A DNA stretch of 24,327 nucleotides, taken from positions 1 through 24,327 of the IMG/VR virus record IMGVR_UViG_3300022912_000044; one strand, written 5' to 3'. Below the pieces are notes generated by a model that was given only the letters and a program-made list of their open reading frames with translations, was not told where the DNA came from and did not search any database. Of the stretch, positions 14,992-23,457 are shown in pieces. The position numbers and the translations under genes are program-made. Every line of letters begins with the position of its first letter. Position 1 is the stretch's first letter. Source of the DNA: a virus.

Positions 14992-15000
14992 TGCTATAAT
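14992..15000 (+). promoter_or_regulatory. Extended -10 promoter for portal gene
   Basis: TGCTATAAT is a full match to the TGnTATAAT extended -10 and begins 5 bases after the terminase stop codon. The portal ATG at 15033 follows with GGGGAAATAA as ribosome binding site. The -35 region is weak, as expected for extended -10 promoters. Confidence 0.6.
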
Positions 15001-15032
15001 AGACTTAATGATAAATAAATACGGGGAAATAA

Positions 15033-16358
15033 ATGAAAACAACGAACAGACTGAATAAGTTTTCTAGGCGTTATGATATGTATAACGATAACTTTGAGGG
15101 GCAAGTAAAGACACACCTAAGTGCTATCTATACAAAAGCAAGCACACTTAGGTTAGATAAACAGCTGGACTTAACTAATAATATCTTTAAAACTATTGTA
15201 TGCAAAATATCAAGAGCTTATTCTTTTGGTATTACGCGAGAGTTCACGGATGAAAACAACGAACAAGTGTATAAAGACTTATCAATTAATAAGACTATGA
15301 AAGAAGCAAATAGGTACTTAAATGCTTTTAACGACGTACTATTACAAGTTAGCTGGGATTACAGTACTAATAAACCAAGACTAATATTCAGATTGCCTCA
15401 TAAAACTAAAGTAGAGTTAGATGAGTATGATAGACCAAAAGAAGTAGAATACTTTATATCTAAATGTGGGGACGGTGATAAGAAAGAGAAGTGGGCCTAC
15501 TGGTCAGCTACCGAACATTATTATAAAATCTACGACGGCGAAGAAGTTAGTGTTGAATACCCTGAAGGTAATGAAGAAGGTACTAATCCTTATAAAGTTC
15601 TACCTTTTGTATTTATGCAAAACGGCTTTAGAGACGGTGTTTTCTTCGATGAATACTCAGGAGATGATTTAGCTTATATTACTTTAGATAACTCGGTATA
15701 CAGCACGTTCAAAAACTATTTAATTAAGTGGCAATCGTTTAAACAGTTAGTAGTTACAGGTAGTAATCTTGGAGAGCTTAAAGGCCAAGTGATGGACCCT
15801 AGTACAGCATTAACGGCTTCAGGTCAAGATGTTGATATTAGTTTATTAGACTTACAAGCAGACTTAAAACAATTAGACGAGACATTACAAAGCGCAGCTA
15901 ATAACGTAGCTATTAACTATAATATTAGCCCTTCACAGTTTAGGCTAACAGGTAATGTATCTAGCGGTTTTGCTATGAAGATGGAAAATAAGCCTTTAGA
16001 TGAGTTTACAGAAGAGCAACAAGACGACTTTAGAAACTATGAGTTAGCGCTATTTAAACTATTGCAAATAGTATCGGAAGTAAATAAATCAAAGATTAAC
16101 GGCGGGTTAGTTGTTACGTTTAATAAACCAAGTTACGCAGAAGCTAAAACTGATAAGCTCGAGGCAAATACTACAGAGATTGATTTAGGTTTAAAATCAG
16201 CGTCAGAGATTATCGCTGAAGAAAGAAACATAACTATAGGTGAAGCTAAAGGTATTTTAACAGCTAACTTGGCAGAAAGAAACACAGTTTATAATAAAGT
16301 AGAAGTAAACTCAGGTTTAAATCTCAACACAACAGCGGACGACTTAGGGCTTAACTAA
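15033..16358 (+). CDS. Portal protein (SPP1 gp6-like)
   Basis: The 441-aa protein follows terminase and precedes a MuF-like gene, the canonical SPP1-type order. The sequence fits the family: an N-terminal helical start, the beta-rich segment with KPRLIFRLPHKTKVELDEY (~110-128), NPYKVLPFVFMQNG, and a long helical crown with NISPSQFRLTGNVSSGFA, typical of portal proteins of this group. Twelve copies would form the DNA channel at the head vertex. Confidence 0.88.
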   Translation: MKTTNRLNKFSRRYDMYNDNFEGQVKTHLSAIYTKASTLRLDKQLDLTNNIFKTIVCKISRAYSFGITREFTDENNEQVYKDLSINKTMKEANRYLNAFNDVLLQVSWDYSTNKPRLIFRLPHKTKVELDEYDRPKEVEYFISKCGDGDKKEKWAYWSATEHYYKIYDGEEVSVEYPEGNEEGTNPYKVLPFVFMQNGFRDGVFFDEYSGDDLAYITLDNSVYSTFKNYLIKWQSFKQLVVTGSNLGELKGQVMDPSTALTASGQDVDISLLDLQADLKQLDETLQSAANNVAINYNISPSQFRLTGNVSSGFAMKMENKPLDEFTEEQQDDFRNYELALFKLLQIVSEVNKSKINGGLVVTFNKPSYAEAKTDKLEANTTEIDLGLKSASEIIAEERNITIGEAKGILTANLAERNTVYNKVEVNSGLNLNTTADDLGLN

Positions 16359-17119
16359 TGGCAATAGATGCTATAATCAACGCTATTGATACTAAATTAG
16401 ATAGAGAGGTACATCTATTTAATTTAGAGATCGAGAAGATATTAGCAGAAGCAAGCACTCTAATAGCCGCAGAAGCTACGCACTCTATATCAGATCCTCT
16501 TACATTCGATTTTAAAGTTCAAAAGATTCTACAAGAAGTAGGTTATTATGAACTTATTAATAAATATGTAGATGAAAGTTATGACAAGAGTTATAGCGAA
16601 ATCTTAGCCTTATTTAAAGAAGGCGGGTTAGATGTTGTATTTACTGAAGCTGATCTAGCTATTATTAAGAACATAAAAGAACTTGAGATACAGGCATTTA
16701 TTGATATAGGTAATAACGCAGCACAACAGCTTAAAAGAGATTTATACAAATACTCGTTATCTGATATGAATAAGAAAGATATTATTACAAACATATCAAA
16801 CTCATTAGCAGGCACTGACTTAGCAAAACACTCTACTACATACGCAAATACCGCAATTAGTAATTACAACCAATCTATAATAGATATAAAATCAGCGGGC
16901 GTTACAGGTGAGGTTTATATTTACAGGGGCGTAACAGACAAGAAGACTAGGAAGTTCTGTAGTTGTGTTGTAAAACAAAAGAAGTATTATGATAAGTCTG
17001 ATGCAAACTCGTTAAGAAACGATAAAAGAAGGCAATGGAATTGCAGGCACGTAATAGTTGCTGTATCTAAAGAATGGGCGGAAGCTAGAGGGTTTGAAGA
17101 GGGAGACTTTACTTGTTAA
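16358..17119 (+). CDS. MuF-like minor capsid / head morphogenesis protein
   Basis: The 253-aa protein has a long helical N-terminal part and a C-terminal MuF-like domain: EVYIYRGVTDKKTRKFCSCVV, then a Trp/Cys/Arg/His cluster (QWNCRHVIVAV) near residues 228-239, the usual Cys/His pattern of these domains. MuF proteins bind the portal and enter the head. The ATG overlaps the portal stop (TAATG). No toxin domain is fused. Confidence 0.85.
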   Translation: MAIDAIINAIDTKLDREVHLFNLEIEKILAEASTLIAAEATHSISDPLTFDFKVQKILQEVGYYELINKYVDESYDKSYSEILALFKEGGLDVVFTEADLAIIKNIKELEIQAFIDIGNNAAQQLKRDLYKYSLSDMNKKDIITNISNSLAGTDLAKHSTTYANTAISNYNQSIIDIKSAGVTGEVYIYRGVTDKKTRKFCSCVVKQKKYYDKSDANSLRNDKRRQWNCRHVIVAVSKEWAEARGFEEGDFTC

Positions 17120-17508
17120 AGAAAAAACCTAACTTTAAAAAGTGGCAAGAGCACATAAAAGTTGAGAAACAACTGCCCCTTGTTGCTAATGAAATAATCT
17201 CAGATATAGTACTTAGAACTCAATCAGGTAGAGACGTAAATAATAAAGCATTTAAAAAGTATTCTGAAGACTACGCAAATAAAAAAGGGTCTACTAAAGT
17301 TAACCTTACCGCTAGTAACGATATGCTTAATTCTATTACGTGGACTACACTTAAAGGTAACAAGAAGGGTATTAAGCTCTACTTTAGTTCTACAAACCAA
17401 CACAATAAAGCTAAAGGTAATCAGAAGACTAGAAAGTTCTTTGGGTTATCTACTCAACAAAGAAAACAACTTATTAAAGACTTACAAAAAGCTATGCAAT
17501 ACAAATAA
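17113..17508 (+). CDS. Mu gpG-like virion morphogenesis protein
   Basis: The 131-aa protein begins with a TTG at 17113-17115 that overlaps the MuF stop; AGAGGGAG lies 8 bases upstream and there is no better ATG. Features of the virion morphogenesis family are the basic N-terminus, AFKKYSEDYAN, L..S..MLNSITW, and the C-terminal RKFFGLSTQQRKQLIKDL. Members take part in head completion or tail joining. Its place before the scaffold gene rather than after the capsid is seen in some SPP1-like phages. Confidence 0.7.
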   Translation: MLKKKPNFKKWQEHIKVEKQLPLVANEIISDIVLRTQSGRDVNNKAFKKYSEDYANKKGSTKVNLTASNDMLNSITWTTLKGNKKGIKLYFSSTNQHNKAKGNQKTRKFFGLSTQQRKQLIKDLQKAMQYK

Positions 17509-17513
17509 CCCCC

Positions 17514-17541
17514 GGGGATACAACAGGTCTTGCCTTTCCCC
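17514..17541 (+). other. GC-rich imperfect hairpin after the gpG-like gene
   Basis: GGGGA and TCCCC arms, with inner AGG/CCT, lie 6 bases after the stop. It overlaps the TTGCCT -35-like box of the scaffold promoter and lacks a T-run, so termination here would be weak at best. Confidence 0.35.
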
Positions 17542-17559
17542 TCGTTATTATGTTATAAT
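17530..17559 (+). promoter_or_regulatory. Promoter for scaffold and capsid genes
   Basis: TTGCCT (17530-17535) is spaced 18 bases from TATAAT (17554-17559), which has an upstream TGT giving TGTTATAAT, an extended -10. This is the best sigma70-type promoter in the window and would drive the abundant scaffold and capsid proteins, whose first ATG is at 17603. Confidence 0.65.
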
Positions 17560-17602
17560 ACTAATAGCTGAAAAGCTAAGATACTTTATATAAGGAAATC
17601 CA

Positions 17603-18229
17603 ATGTCAACTGAAACATCAAATTCAGGTAACGAGAACACTGCAACTCAGCAACAAGCAGGAAATGAGAACACTTCTACTCAAACAGAGGGTCAGACAAA
17701 CGTAACAATGACTCAAGAGGATTTAAACACTCTAATCAATGCTAAGTTTGCAAAAGGTGCTGAAAAGTCTAAGAACGAACTACTTAGTAGTTTAGGTATT
17801 GACAGTGTAGATAGTTTGAAAGAACTTGTCGACGCTAAGAAAACTGCTGATGAGGCTAGCAAGACAGAACTAGAGAAGATGACAGAACAGTTAGATTCTT
17901 TAAGGGCTGATAATGAAAAGCTTACGACTCAGCAGCAAGCAGCACAAAAGAAAGCAGCAATCTCTGGATTGGCTGCCGCTAACGGTGTAGCAGATGTAGA
18001 ATACTTTGAATATGAGTATAGTAGAGCTGCAAAGACTGAAGGCTTTAACGCAGATGAATTTGTTAATGGTTTAAGAGACGCGAAACCTTATGTTTTCGGA
18101 CAAAGCGTTACGCCCCCTAGAACCGACAGTTCTTCTAATGGCGGTCAACAACCAGCCGACTTTAGCGGTAGAGTTAAAGCGGCTAAGACTAAAAAAGAAT
18201 TAGATGCATTATATGCAGAAATAAAATAA
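17603..18229 (+). CDS. Capsid scaffold protein
   Basis: The 208-aa product is acidic and rich in Gln, Asn and Thr at its N-terminus, with a long charged helix or coiled coil from about residue 75 to 120 (ADEASKTELEKMTEQLDSLR onward). Its C-terminus is short and basic (VKAAKTKKELDALYAEIK). This build and its place just before the major capsid gene match the DUF4355-type scaffolds of SPP1-like phages, which direct prohead assembly and leave. AAGGA lies 8 bases upstream of the ATG. No protease gene is seen nearby. Confidence 0.82.
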   Translation: MSTETSNSGNENTATQQQAGNENTSTQTEGQTNVTMTQEDLNTLINAKFAKGAEKSKNELLSSLGIDSVDSLKELVDAKKTADEASKTELEKMTEQLDSLRADNEKLTTQQQAAQKKAAISGLAAANGVADVEYFEYEYSRAAKTEGFNADEFVNGLRDAKPYVFGQSVTPPRTDSSSNGGQQPADFSGRVKAAKTKKELDALYAEIK

Positions 18230-18245
18230 AAAGAGGTAAATAAAT

Positions 18246-19070
18246 ATGGCTGACGTATTAACAACAGGAGCAGTATTAGACGATTCATTAGTAGAATTAA
18301 TGGATCAAGAGGTAATTGTATCAGGAGCCGGTATAAATAAAATTGATGCTTTCGTAGAGTATCCAACGGACATCGACGGTAAATCAATGACATTTACAAT
18401 CTATTCTAAGTTAGCAGTAGCAACTACGGCTTTAACTGATGGTACAGATGTAGATGCAGTAGCAATGGCAGATACTTCAGTAGTAGTAACTCCGTCTGAA
18501 TACGGTAATGCAATTACTGTTACTAAACTAGCTGACTTACAAACTGGTGGTAAAGGTTCAAGAGCCGCAGGTAAATTAACAGGTATTAACGTTTCTGAAA
18601 CTACAAACGCTTTAGGTGTTGCTGCTTTAGAAGGTGGTACTAATACTACAGCTGCTGCAACTCCTGGAACTACAGCTAAAGCTGATTTAAGAGCGGCATA
18701 CACTAGATTAGCAGATAAAAAGATTCCTAAGATTAACGGTTACTATGTAGCTTATATGAACCCTGCACAGGTTTCAGATATTAAAGACGACTATATTTCA
18801 ATCGCACAGAATACTAACTTAGATTTAGCTACTAATGGTGTTGTAGCAACTTATGAAGGTTTCTTAGTTGTTGAAGATGCTGATGCAACAGCTGGTAAAG
18901 TATCTTGTTTTGGTATGGGCGCAATCGGTAGAGGAGCTTCTGCAGAACCAGAATTAAAAATTACTGGTCCTTTTGATAAACTTGGTAGAAACCTTAATAT
19001 CGGTTGGCACGGTGTATTAGACTACGTTCTAGTGGACGATTCAGCAGTAGAAATTATTACTGGCGCATAG
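18246..19070 (+). CDS. Major capsid protein
   Basis: The 274-aa protein follows the scaffold and has the composition of a coat protein: many Ala, Thr, Val and Gly, few Cys. The pattern DGKSMTFTIYSKLAVATTAL, then LTDGTDVD and VTPSEYGNAITVTKLADLQ (~45-100), resembles N4-gp56 or SPP1 gp13-like HK97-fold capsids. AGAGG lies 9 bases before the ATG, 16 bases after the scaffold stop. The fold class is inferred from these patterns and position. Confidence 0.87.
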   Translation: MADVLTTGAVLDDSLVELMDQEVIVSGAGINKIDAFVEYPTDIDGKSMTFTIYSKLAVATTALTDGTDVDAVAMADTSVVVTPSEYGNAITVTKLADLQTGGKGSRAAGKLTGINVSETTNALGVAALEGGTNTTAAATPGTTAKADLRAAYTRLADKKIPKINGYYVAYMNPAQVSDIKDDYISIAQNTNLDLATNGVVATYEGFLVVEDADATAGKVSCFGMGAIGRGASAEPELKITGPFDKLGRNLNIGWHGVLDYVLVDDSAVEIITGA

Positions 19071-19072
19071 TA

Positions 19073-19255
19073 ATGAAAGCGCTTAAGTCTTGTACTTGGA
19101 ACTGTAACGGAAATAAGTACGCGCTTGAGCAAGGTCAAAAGGTAGACATTAAGTCTGCCGATCTTGCACAGGCAAAAGCAAGTGGTTTATTTGATGTTTC
19201 TACATTAGTAGAAAAAGTAAAGAAATCAGTATCAAGAAGTAAAAAGGCAGAATAA
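19073..19255 (+). CDS. Small basic head protein, 60 aa
   Basis: The ATG at 19073-19075 lies 2 bases after the capsid stop and gives MKALKSCTWNCNGNKYALEQ; a longer upstream frame overlaps the capsid gene and is rejected. The C-terminus is lysine- and serine-rich. Small proteins of this kind between capsid and connector may be head decoration or joining factors. No strong Shine-Dalgarno, so it is likely coupled to the capsid gene. Function unknown. Confidence 0.65.
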   Translation: MKALKSCTWNCNGNKYALEQGQKVDIKSADLAQAKASGLFDVSTLVEKVKKSVSRSKKAE

Positions 19256-19863
19256 TGGCATTACCAAATCTAACTAACGCAGACGTTGTACTAGGGTCTC
19301 CTTTATTATTAGCGGATTATGTTGCAAAAGCAAATAGCGGAAGTGCAACAACGGTAGTTTCGAGAGCTTTAAAAGGGTTAGATGAGGACGATGTTGAAGG
19401 TTCTTACATTTGTTTTATTAGCGGGCCTAATGCAGGTACGGATAGAATTATCACTGATTACGAGTCAACTAACGACGGAACATTTACCTTCGATGCTTTA
19501 GATAATACTGTGGATAACACAACAACTTTTGCACTTGTGTCTTTAGACTATTCAGGTGGTGTAGATAGAGCAAAAACAATAATAGAAAACGACTTGAGAA
19601 AGCAAGGTTATGACATAAATAACTTTCTAACTGAAGCACATCTACGAGAGTTATTACTCCTAAAAACGCTATCACACATTTGTCGTGTTAAGAGACAAGA
19701 CGCAGATACGGATGATTCTTATCACGTTAGTTATTTAGAATTTGAAGAAGCTTATAATCAGGAACTAACAAACTTAGTTGCTGATTATGATTCTGATGAA
19801 GACGATACAATCGACGAGAATGAAGAAGGTGTGAACTTAGGGCAACCGGTATTCATAAGATGA
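19255..19863 (+). CDS. Head-tail connector with N-terminal beta domain
   Basis: The 202-aa protein has two parts. Residues ~12-98 form a beta-rich segment (SGSATTVVSRALKGLDEDD, GSYICFISGPNAGTDRIITD) of a kind often seen in phage structural proteins. Residues ~100-190 are helical (RAKTIIENDLRKQGYDINNF, LRELLLLKTLSHICR) and match the fold expected of gp6/gp15-type head-tail adaptors. The C-terminus is very acidic (YDSDEDDTIDENEEG). TAATG couples it to the previous gene. The connector role is inferred from position and helical part. Confidence 0.7.
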   Translation: MALPNLTNADVVLGSPLLLADYVAKANSGSATTVVSRALKGLDEDDVEGSYICFISGPNAGTDRIITDYESTNDGTFTFDALDNTVDNTTTFALVSLDYSGGVDRAKTIIENDLRKQGYDINNFLTEAHLRELLLLKTLSHICRVKRQDADTDDSYHVSYLEFEEAYNQELTNLVADYDSDEDDTIDENEEGVNLGQPVFIR

Positions 19864-20168
19864 TCGCGTATTTAAAAGGCTTGGGGTTTAAGTATACAGT
19901 TAAAGATACTTTAAACGGTAAAGAGTTTAGATTAGTAGAAGAGTCTGTAGCGATAAGTGAAGAATTAACTACACTTGGGAATACAGTAACTGAGTCTACA
20001 AAAGTTTATGAATTATTTTTACCTACTAGTGGCTATTCTGTAGCTAAAATAGAGGGTATTGTAAGTGGTTCAAATAACAATGGTGATATAATCGTTTCTG
20101 CTACAGCTGATGTTGAAAAGCAAGAACGAGGTTATTTAATTACACTTACTTTTGTTATAGGAGATTAA
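19860..20168 (+). CDS. Neck or tail-terminator candidate, 102 aa
   Basis: This small beta-rich protein sits between the connector and the tail tube, the usual place of the tail terminator or tail completion protein. The ATG overlaps the connector stop as ATGA. The C-terminus (RGYLITLTFVIGD) looks like a closing beta strand. No family motif is recognised, so the call is positional. Confidence 0.5.
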   Translation: MIAYLKGLGFKYTVKDTLNGKEFRLVEESVAISEELTTLGNTVTESTKVYELFLPTSGYSVAKIEGIVSGSNNNGDIIVSATADVEKQERGYLITLTFVIGD

Positions 20169-20169
20169 T

Positions 20170-20577
20170 ATGGCAATTAAAGGTTATTCAGGAAGTTGTA
20201 CTGTCGGGGGTACTGCTGTTGGTGAAGCTAAAGCTTGGTCTTTAGATGTATCACAAGAAACAGTAGATACTACTAACTTTGGTTCAGCTGGTTGGAAAGA
20301 GTCAGAAGCAACTTTAAAAAGCTGGTCTGGTTCAATTACAGTTTTATTTGACGGTGGGGCTGATGCAGGTCAAGCAGCACTAATCACAGGTGTTACAAGT
20401 GGTTCATCGGTTGCGGTTGTATTAAGTACAGCGGCTACAGGCGCAGGTACATCTGAGAAATTTAGTGGCGATGTTTTAGTTACAAGTATGCCTATTACTA
20501 ATGATGTAAATGGAATTATTGAAGTTTCATTTTCATTCGAAGGTACAGGTGCTTTAACTCAAGCGGCAATAGCTTAA
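20170..20577 (+). CDS. Tail tube protein
   Basis: The 135-aa protein has the beta-sandwich pattern of siphophage tube proteins: the start MAIKGYSGSCTVGGTAVGEA, then WSLDVSQETVDTTNFGSAGW (~27-46) and KSWSGSITVLFDGG (~54-67). Members polymerise into the hollow tail. A C-terminal SFSFEGTGALTQ is typical. It is followed by an intrinsic terminator, consistent with high expression. Confidence 0.85.
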   Translation: MAIKGYSGSCTVGGTAVGEAKAWSLDVSQETVDTTNFGSAGWKESEATLKSWSGSITVLFDGGADAGQAALITGVTSGSSVAVVLSTAATGAGTSEKFSGDVLVTSMPITNDVNGIIEVSFSFEGTGALTQAAIA

Positions 20578-20584
20578 TTTATAG

Positions 20585-20616
20585 AAAAGCCATAGTTTTA
20601 TTATTATGGCTTTTTT
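20585..20616 (+). terminator. Intrinsic terminator after the tail tube gene
   Basis: AAAAGCCATA (20585-20594) pairs with TATGGCTTTT (20605-20614) around a 10-base AT-rich loop and runs into a T-tract (20611-20616). It lies 8 bases after the tube stop. Partial termination would reduce expression of the tape measure relative to the tube. Confidence 0.8.
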
Positions 20617-20640
20617 CTTAAGTTAAAGGATATATATAAT

Positions 20641-21033
20641 ATGACAGATTTACTACTACAAGAGATTTTAAAAGCAAAAGACTCTTTACAAGACATAAAG
20701 TTTCCTATCAATGATACAGAGTTTCATTTTTATTATAACTACTTAACATTACTAGAAAAATCTAGAATTGAACAGATGTGTGTTAAAGCTATAACAACTG
20801 TGCACGACAACGGAACTAAAACAATCAGTCATGAAAAGCAAGAACACTTATACCCTGTTCATTTAATACTGGAGAAAGCTCTTGACAAAAACGGGAAGAG
20901 ACTATTCACTCACACAAACCCACAACATTTTGATATAATAAGTAAGTTACCCGCGCAGTTAGCGACTTACATTGCTACTGTCATGAATACAGATGTAATG
21001 AATAACCTAGAAAAGGATAATGATGACGAATAA
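20641..21033 (+). CDS. Tail assembly chaperone candidate
   Basis: This 130-aa protein lies between the tail tube and tape measure, where siphophages encode chaperones that coat the tape measure. It is helical and charged (MTDLLLQEILKAKDSLQD at the N-terminus, NNLEKDNDDE at the end). The usual -1 frameshift to a second product is not evident: no XXXYYYZ slippery sequence is seen near the end. The ribosome binding site AAAGGA is 10 bases from the ATG, longer than usual. Confidence 0.6.
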   Translation: MTDLLLQEILKAKDSLQDIKFPINDTEFHFYYNYLTLLEKSRIEQMCVKAITTVHDNGTKTISHEKQEHLYPVHLILEKALDKNGKRLFTHTNPQHFDIISKLPAQLATYIATVMNTDVMNNLEKDNDDE

Positions 21034-22609
21034 TGAAGACTTAGTAATTGAAGTTGTAGTCAATGGTAAAAAAGCCAAGGTAGAATTAGGCAAAGTAGAG
21101 AAAGCAACTGAAGATGTAGGCTCAACAACTGAAGCTACATCTTCAAGAATGAAAGCGGGTTGGTTAGCTGTTGGTGGTGCTATAACAAGTGCTGTCGCAA
21201 TTATGGGAGTCGCTATAAATAAAGCTGGAGACTTAACTAAAGCTACATTCGGAATGTCTGATGGTATGAAGTCTTATATACAGGCAACATCTAATGCGAC
21301 AGGAATGACGCAAGAAATGATTGCAGGATTTGTCCAGTCAGGTAAAACTGCTGGTTTATCTTCAGGAGAAATTAAAAAGCTAACAGAACAATCTATCGCA
21401 TTGGGGAGAGCTTATCCTCACGAGAGCGCTGAAACTTTAAATGACAATCTTATTATGCTAAACAAGACAGGCGAAGCACAAGGCTTTATTGTTGATGTGT
21501 TAGAGCAGAAGTATGGAAAGATAGACTTAACATCTATTTCTTTAGCTGATAAATTAAGAGCAGTAGAAGAGGCAACTAAGGGTGTTAATGAGAAGTTTCA
21601 AGATACAGCAGGGGCAAAGCTAGACCAAACGCTTACTAGGTCAAATAATGCTTTGGTTATACTAGGGGCAACAGCTTTAGATGCTATTAATAAATGGGGC
21701 TGGATTGATGCTGTAAATACTGGGCTAAGTAAGATTATCAGAAGTATGAAAACAATGACTGCTTTAGATATGAAAGAGCTTACTATAGAAATACAAGAAC
21801 AGTCAGAAGCAGTTAAAAAGCTTAGGGCTGAGGAAGCAGAAGCACCATTAAAATCTTGGAATCCTTTAGAAAGAACTAAAGGGCAAATAAGAGCATCAAG
21901 AAGATTAGCAGAACAAAACTTACTTCAATTAGAAAAAAGAAAAGCAATGCTAACAGAAGAAGTAGCTGTCGAAGATGCAAAAACATCCAAAATAATTGCT
22001 AATAAAGAAAAAGAATTAAGGGCAACTGAAGAGGCAGAAAAGAATAAGCAAGAAGCATTAAAGCAGTCGGAAGCATTTCACGATAGCACTATTAATAGTA
22101 TGGCTGACTCTATTACTAAATTTGTAATGACAGGGAAGCTAGCTTTTGAAGACTTTGCTAAAGGTGTGATTGCACAGCTGGTTAAAATAAGAGTACAGCA
22201 GGCCTTAGTAGGAGCATTTACAGGTACAAATATAGGCTCGTTCTTTGGTCTTCATACAGGAACATCTGAAGTAAAGCATACAGGTGGTTTTATAGGTATG
22301 CCTAGTCACCACGACGGTTCAATTAGAAGTGATGAAAGAATTGCTAAACTACAAGTTGGTGAAGCAGTTGTAAATAGAGCAGGAGCAACTAAAAATCAAG
22401 AAGCAATTAAAGCTATGAATGCAGGGCAGTCTGTTGGTGGAGATAGTGGGAGTGTTACTACTGCTGAGATTAATTTTAATGTTACGGCTATTGATAGTGC
22501 ATCATTTAATAATTATCTAGTAGGGAATAAAAACACTATTGAGGGAATTATCAACAGAAGTTTACAGACTAATGGAAGTGTAAGAAAAACAATTAAGCAG
22601 GTAGTGTAA
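21020..22609 (+). CDS. Tape measure protein
   Basis: The 529-aa protein sets tail length. Residues ~45-70 form a hydrophobic segment (AVGGAITSAVAIMGVAI) and residues ~240-360 a charged coiled coil. The segment MADSITKFVMTGKLAFEDFA to QQALVGAF (~360-395) matches the C-terminal tape-measure motif of lambda-like phages. At about 0.15 nm per residue a tail near 80 nm is expected, short for a siphophage. Its ATG overlaps the previous gene by 14 bases with AAGGA 6 bases upstream. Confidence 0.88.
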   Translation: MMTNNEDLVIEVVVNGKKAKVELGKVEKATEDVGSTTEATSSRMKAGWLAVGGAITSAVAIMGVAINKAGDLTKATFGMSDGMKSYIQATSNATGMTQEMIAGFVQSGKTAGLSSGEIKKLTEQSIALGRAYPHESAETLNDNLIMLNKTGEAQGFIVDVLEQKYGKIDLTSISLADKLRAVEEATKGVNEKFQDTAGAKLDQTLTRSNNALVILGATALDAINKWGWIDAVNTGLSKIIRSMKTMTALDMKELTIEIQEQSEAVKKLRAEEAEAPLKSWNPLERTKGQIRASRRLAEQNLLQLEKRKAMLTEEVAVEDAKTSKIIANKEKELRATEEAEKNKQEALKQSEAFHDSTINSMADSITKFVMTGKLAFEDFAKGVIAQLVKIRVQQALVGAFTGTNIGSFFGLHTGTSEVKHTGGFIGMPSHHDGSIRSDERIAKLQVGEAVVNRAGATKNQEAIKAMNAGQSVGGDSGSVTTAEINFNVTAIDSASFNNYLVGNKNTIEGIINRSLQTNGSVRKTIKQVV

Positions 22610-23457
22610 TGAATGATTTAAGCTCTATACTGCTTGATAAGCACAGTCATTACGAGGTAGAGGAATATGTTAAGAGCGGTCAGGCTTTAACTTTTGATAG
22701 TGGAAAAGAGCAACGAATAGTAGGCGGTTCTATTCCCTCTTTTGAGATATCCCTTACATATAGTAATATATCTTTAGCTAAGTTTGAATTTCTCAAGAAT
22801 GCTTATGAGAGTAATTATGCCAACACTTTCAAATGTCTATTTAGTAACGACATAGACAAAAGAAGTCAGTTAATGACTAATGAGGCTGAAGTATATATGT
22901 TTAAAGACTTTGAGTTCTCAGCGATTGCTGGCAAGTCAAATGTCTTGTCAGGGAGGATAACACTATTAAGTAGTGTATTCTTTAACTTCACAGAGTATCA
23001 AAGCTTGTTTACTGAGTCTAGTACATATACTCCGACAGCTTCTACTAATCAAGACTTTATGAGTGTTTTAGATGATGCCCAGCCTTATCAAGTTATATAT
23101 AAATACTTTAATCAGTCAATAGCGAGCAATATTGGGGTATCAGGAAGACATATTAAAGATAAAGGACTAAAGAAAGCTTGGGGCTTATCTTGGGTGTTAG
23201 GTGAGTCTGATTTTCTAAAGCTACTTACATTCTATAGAAAAAAGTCTGGATTGATGGGCGAATTTGGTATGCCTTCATTTGGGTTTGCTCTACCGTACAT
23301 AGAAGAGAGCTATTTAGAAAACCAAGATGATTATATTTTGTTTGATGGAAGCCTAGAGGGAGCAACAAATGCTAGATTTTCACAAGATAGTTTTCAATAC
23401 AGTAAGAGAATAGATGGGCTATACCAATGTACGGCAGACTTTATGGAGGTTAATTAA
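22609..23457 (+). CDS. Distal tail protein-like, DUF2460-related candidate
   Basis: This 282-aa protein follows the tape measure, the place of the distal tail protein. It seems two-lobed: EQRIVGGSIPSFEISLTYSN (~39-58) and LKKAWGLSWVLGESDFLKLL (~189-208) look like two copies of a DUF2460-like strand-helix motif, the second followed by FYRKKSGLMGEFGMPSF. A hub role connecting tube to tail tip is inferred. The family call is weak. TAATG couples it to the tape measure. Confidence 0.5.
   Translation: MNDLSSILLDKHSHYEVEEYVKSGQALTFDSGKEQRIVGGSIPSFEISLTYSNISLAKFEFLKNAYESNYANTFKCLFSNDIDKRSQLMTNEAEVYMFKDFEFSAIAGKSNVLSGRITLLSSVFFNFTEYQSLFTESSTYTPTASTNQDFMSVLDDAQPYQVIYKYFNQSIASNIGVSGRHIKDKGLKKAWGLSWVLGESDFLKLLTFYRKKSGLMGEFGMPSFGFALPYIEESYLENQDDYILFDGSLEGATNARFSQDSFQYSKRIDGLYQCTADFMEVN

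Noticed and set aside
20631-20640. TATAAT hexamer directly before the chaperone ATG
   Set aside because: A promoter here would start transcription inside the gene, and AAAGGA upstream is better explained as the ribosome binding site.
21000-21033. Programmed frameshift in the tail chaperone gene
   Set aside because: No slippery heptamer in the reading frame, and the tape measure has its own ATG and ribosome binding site.
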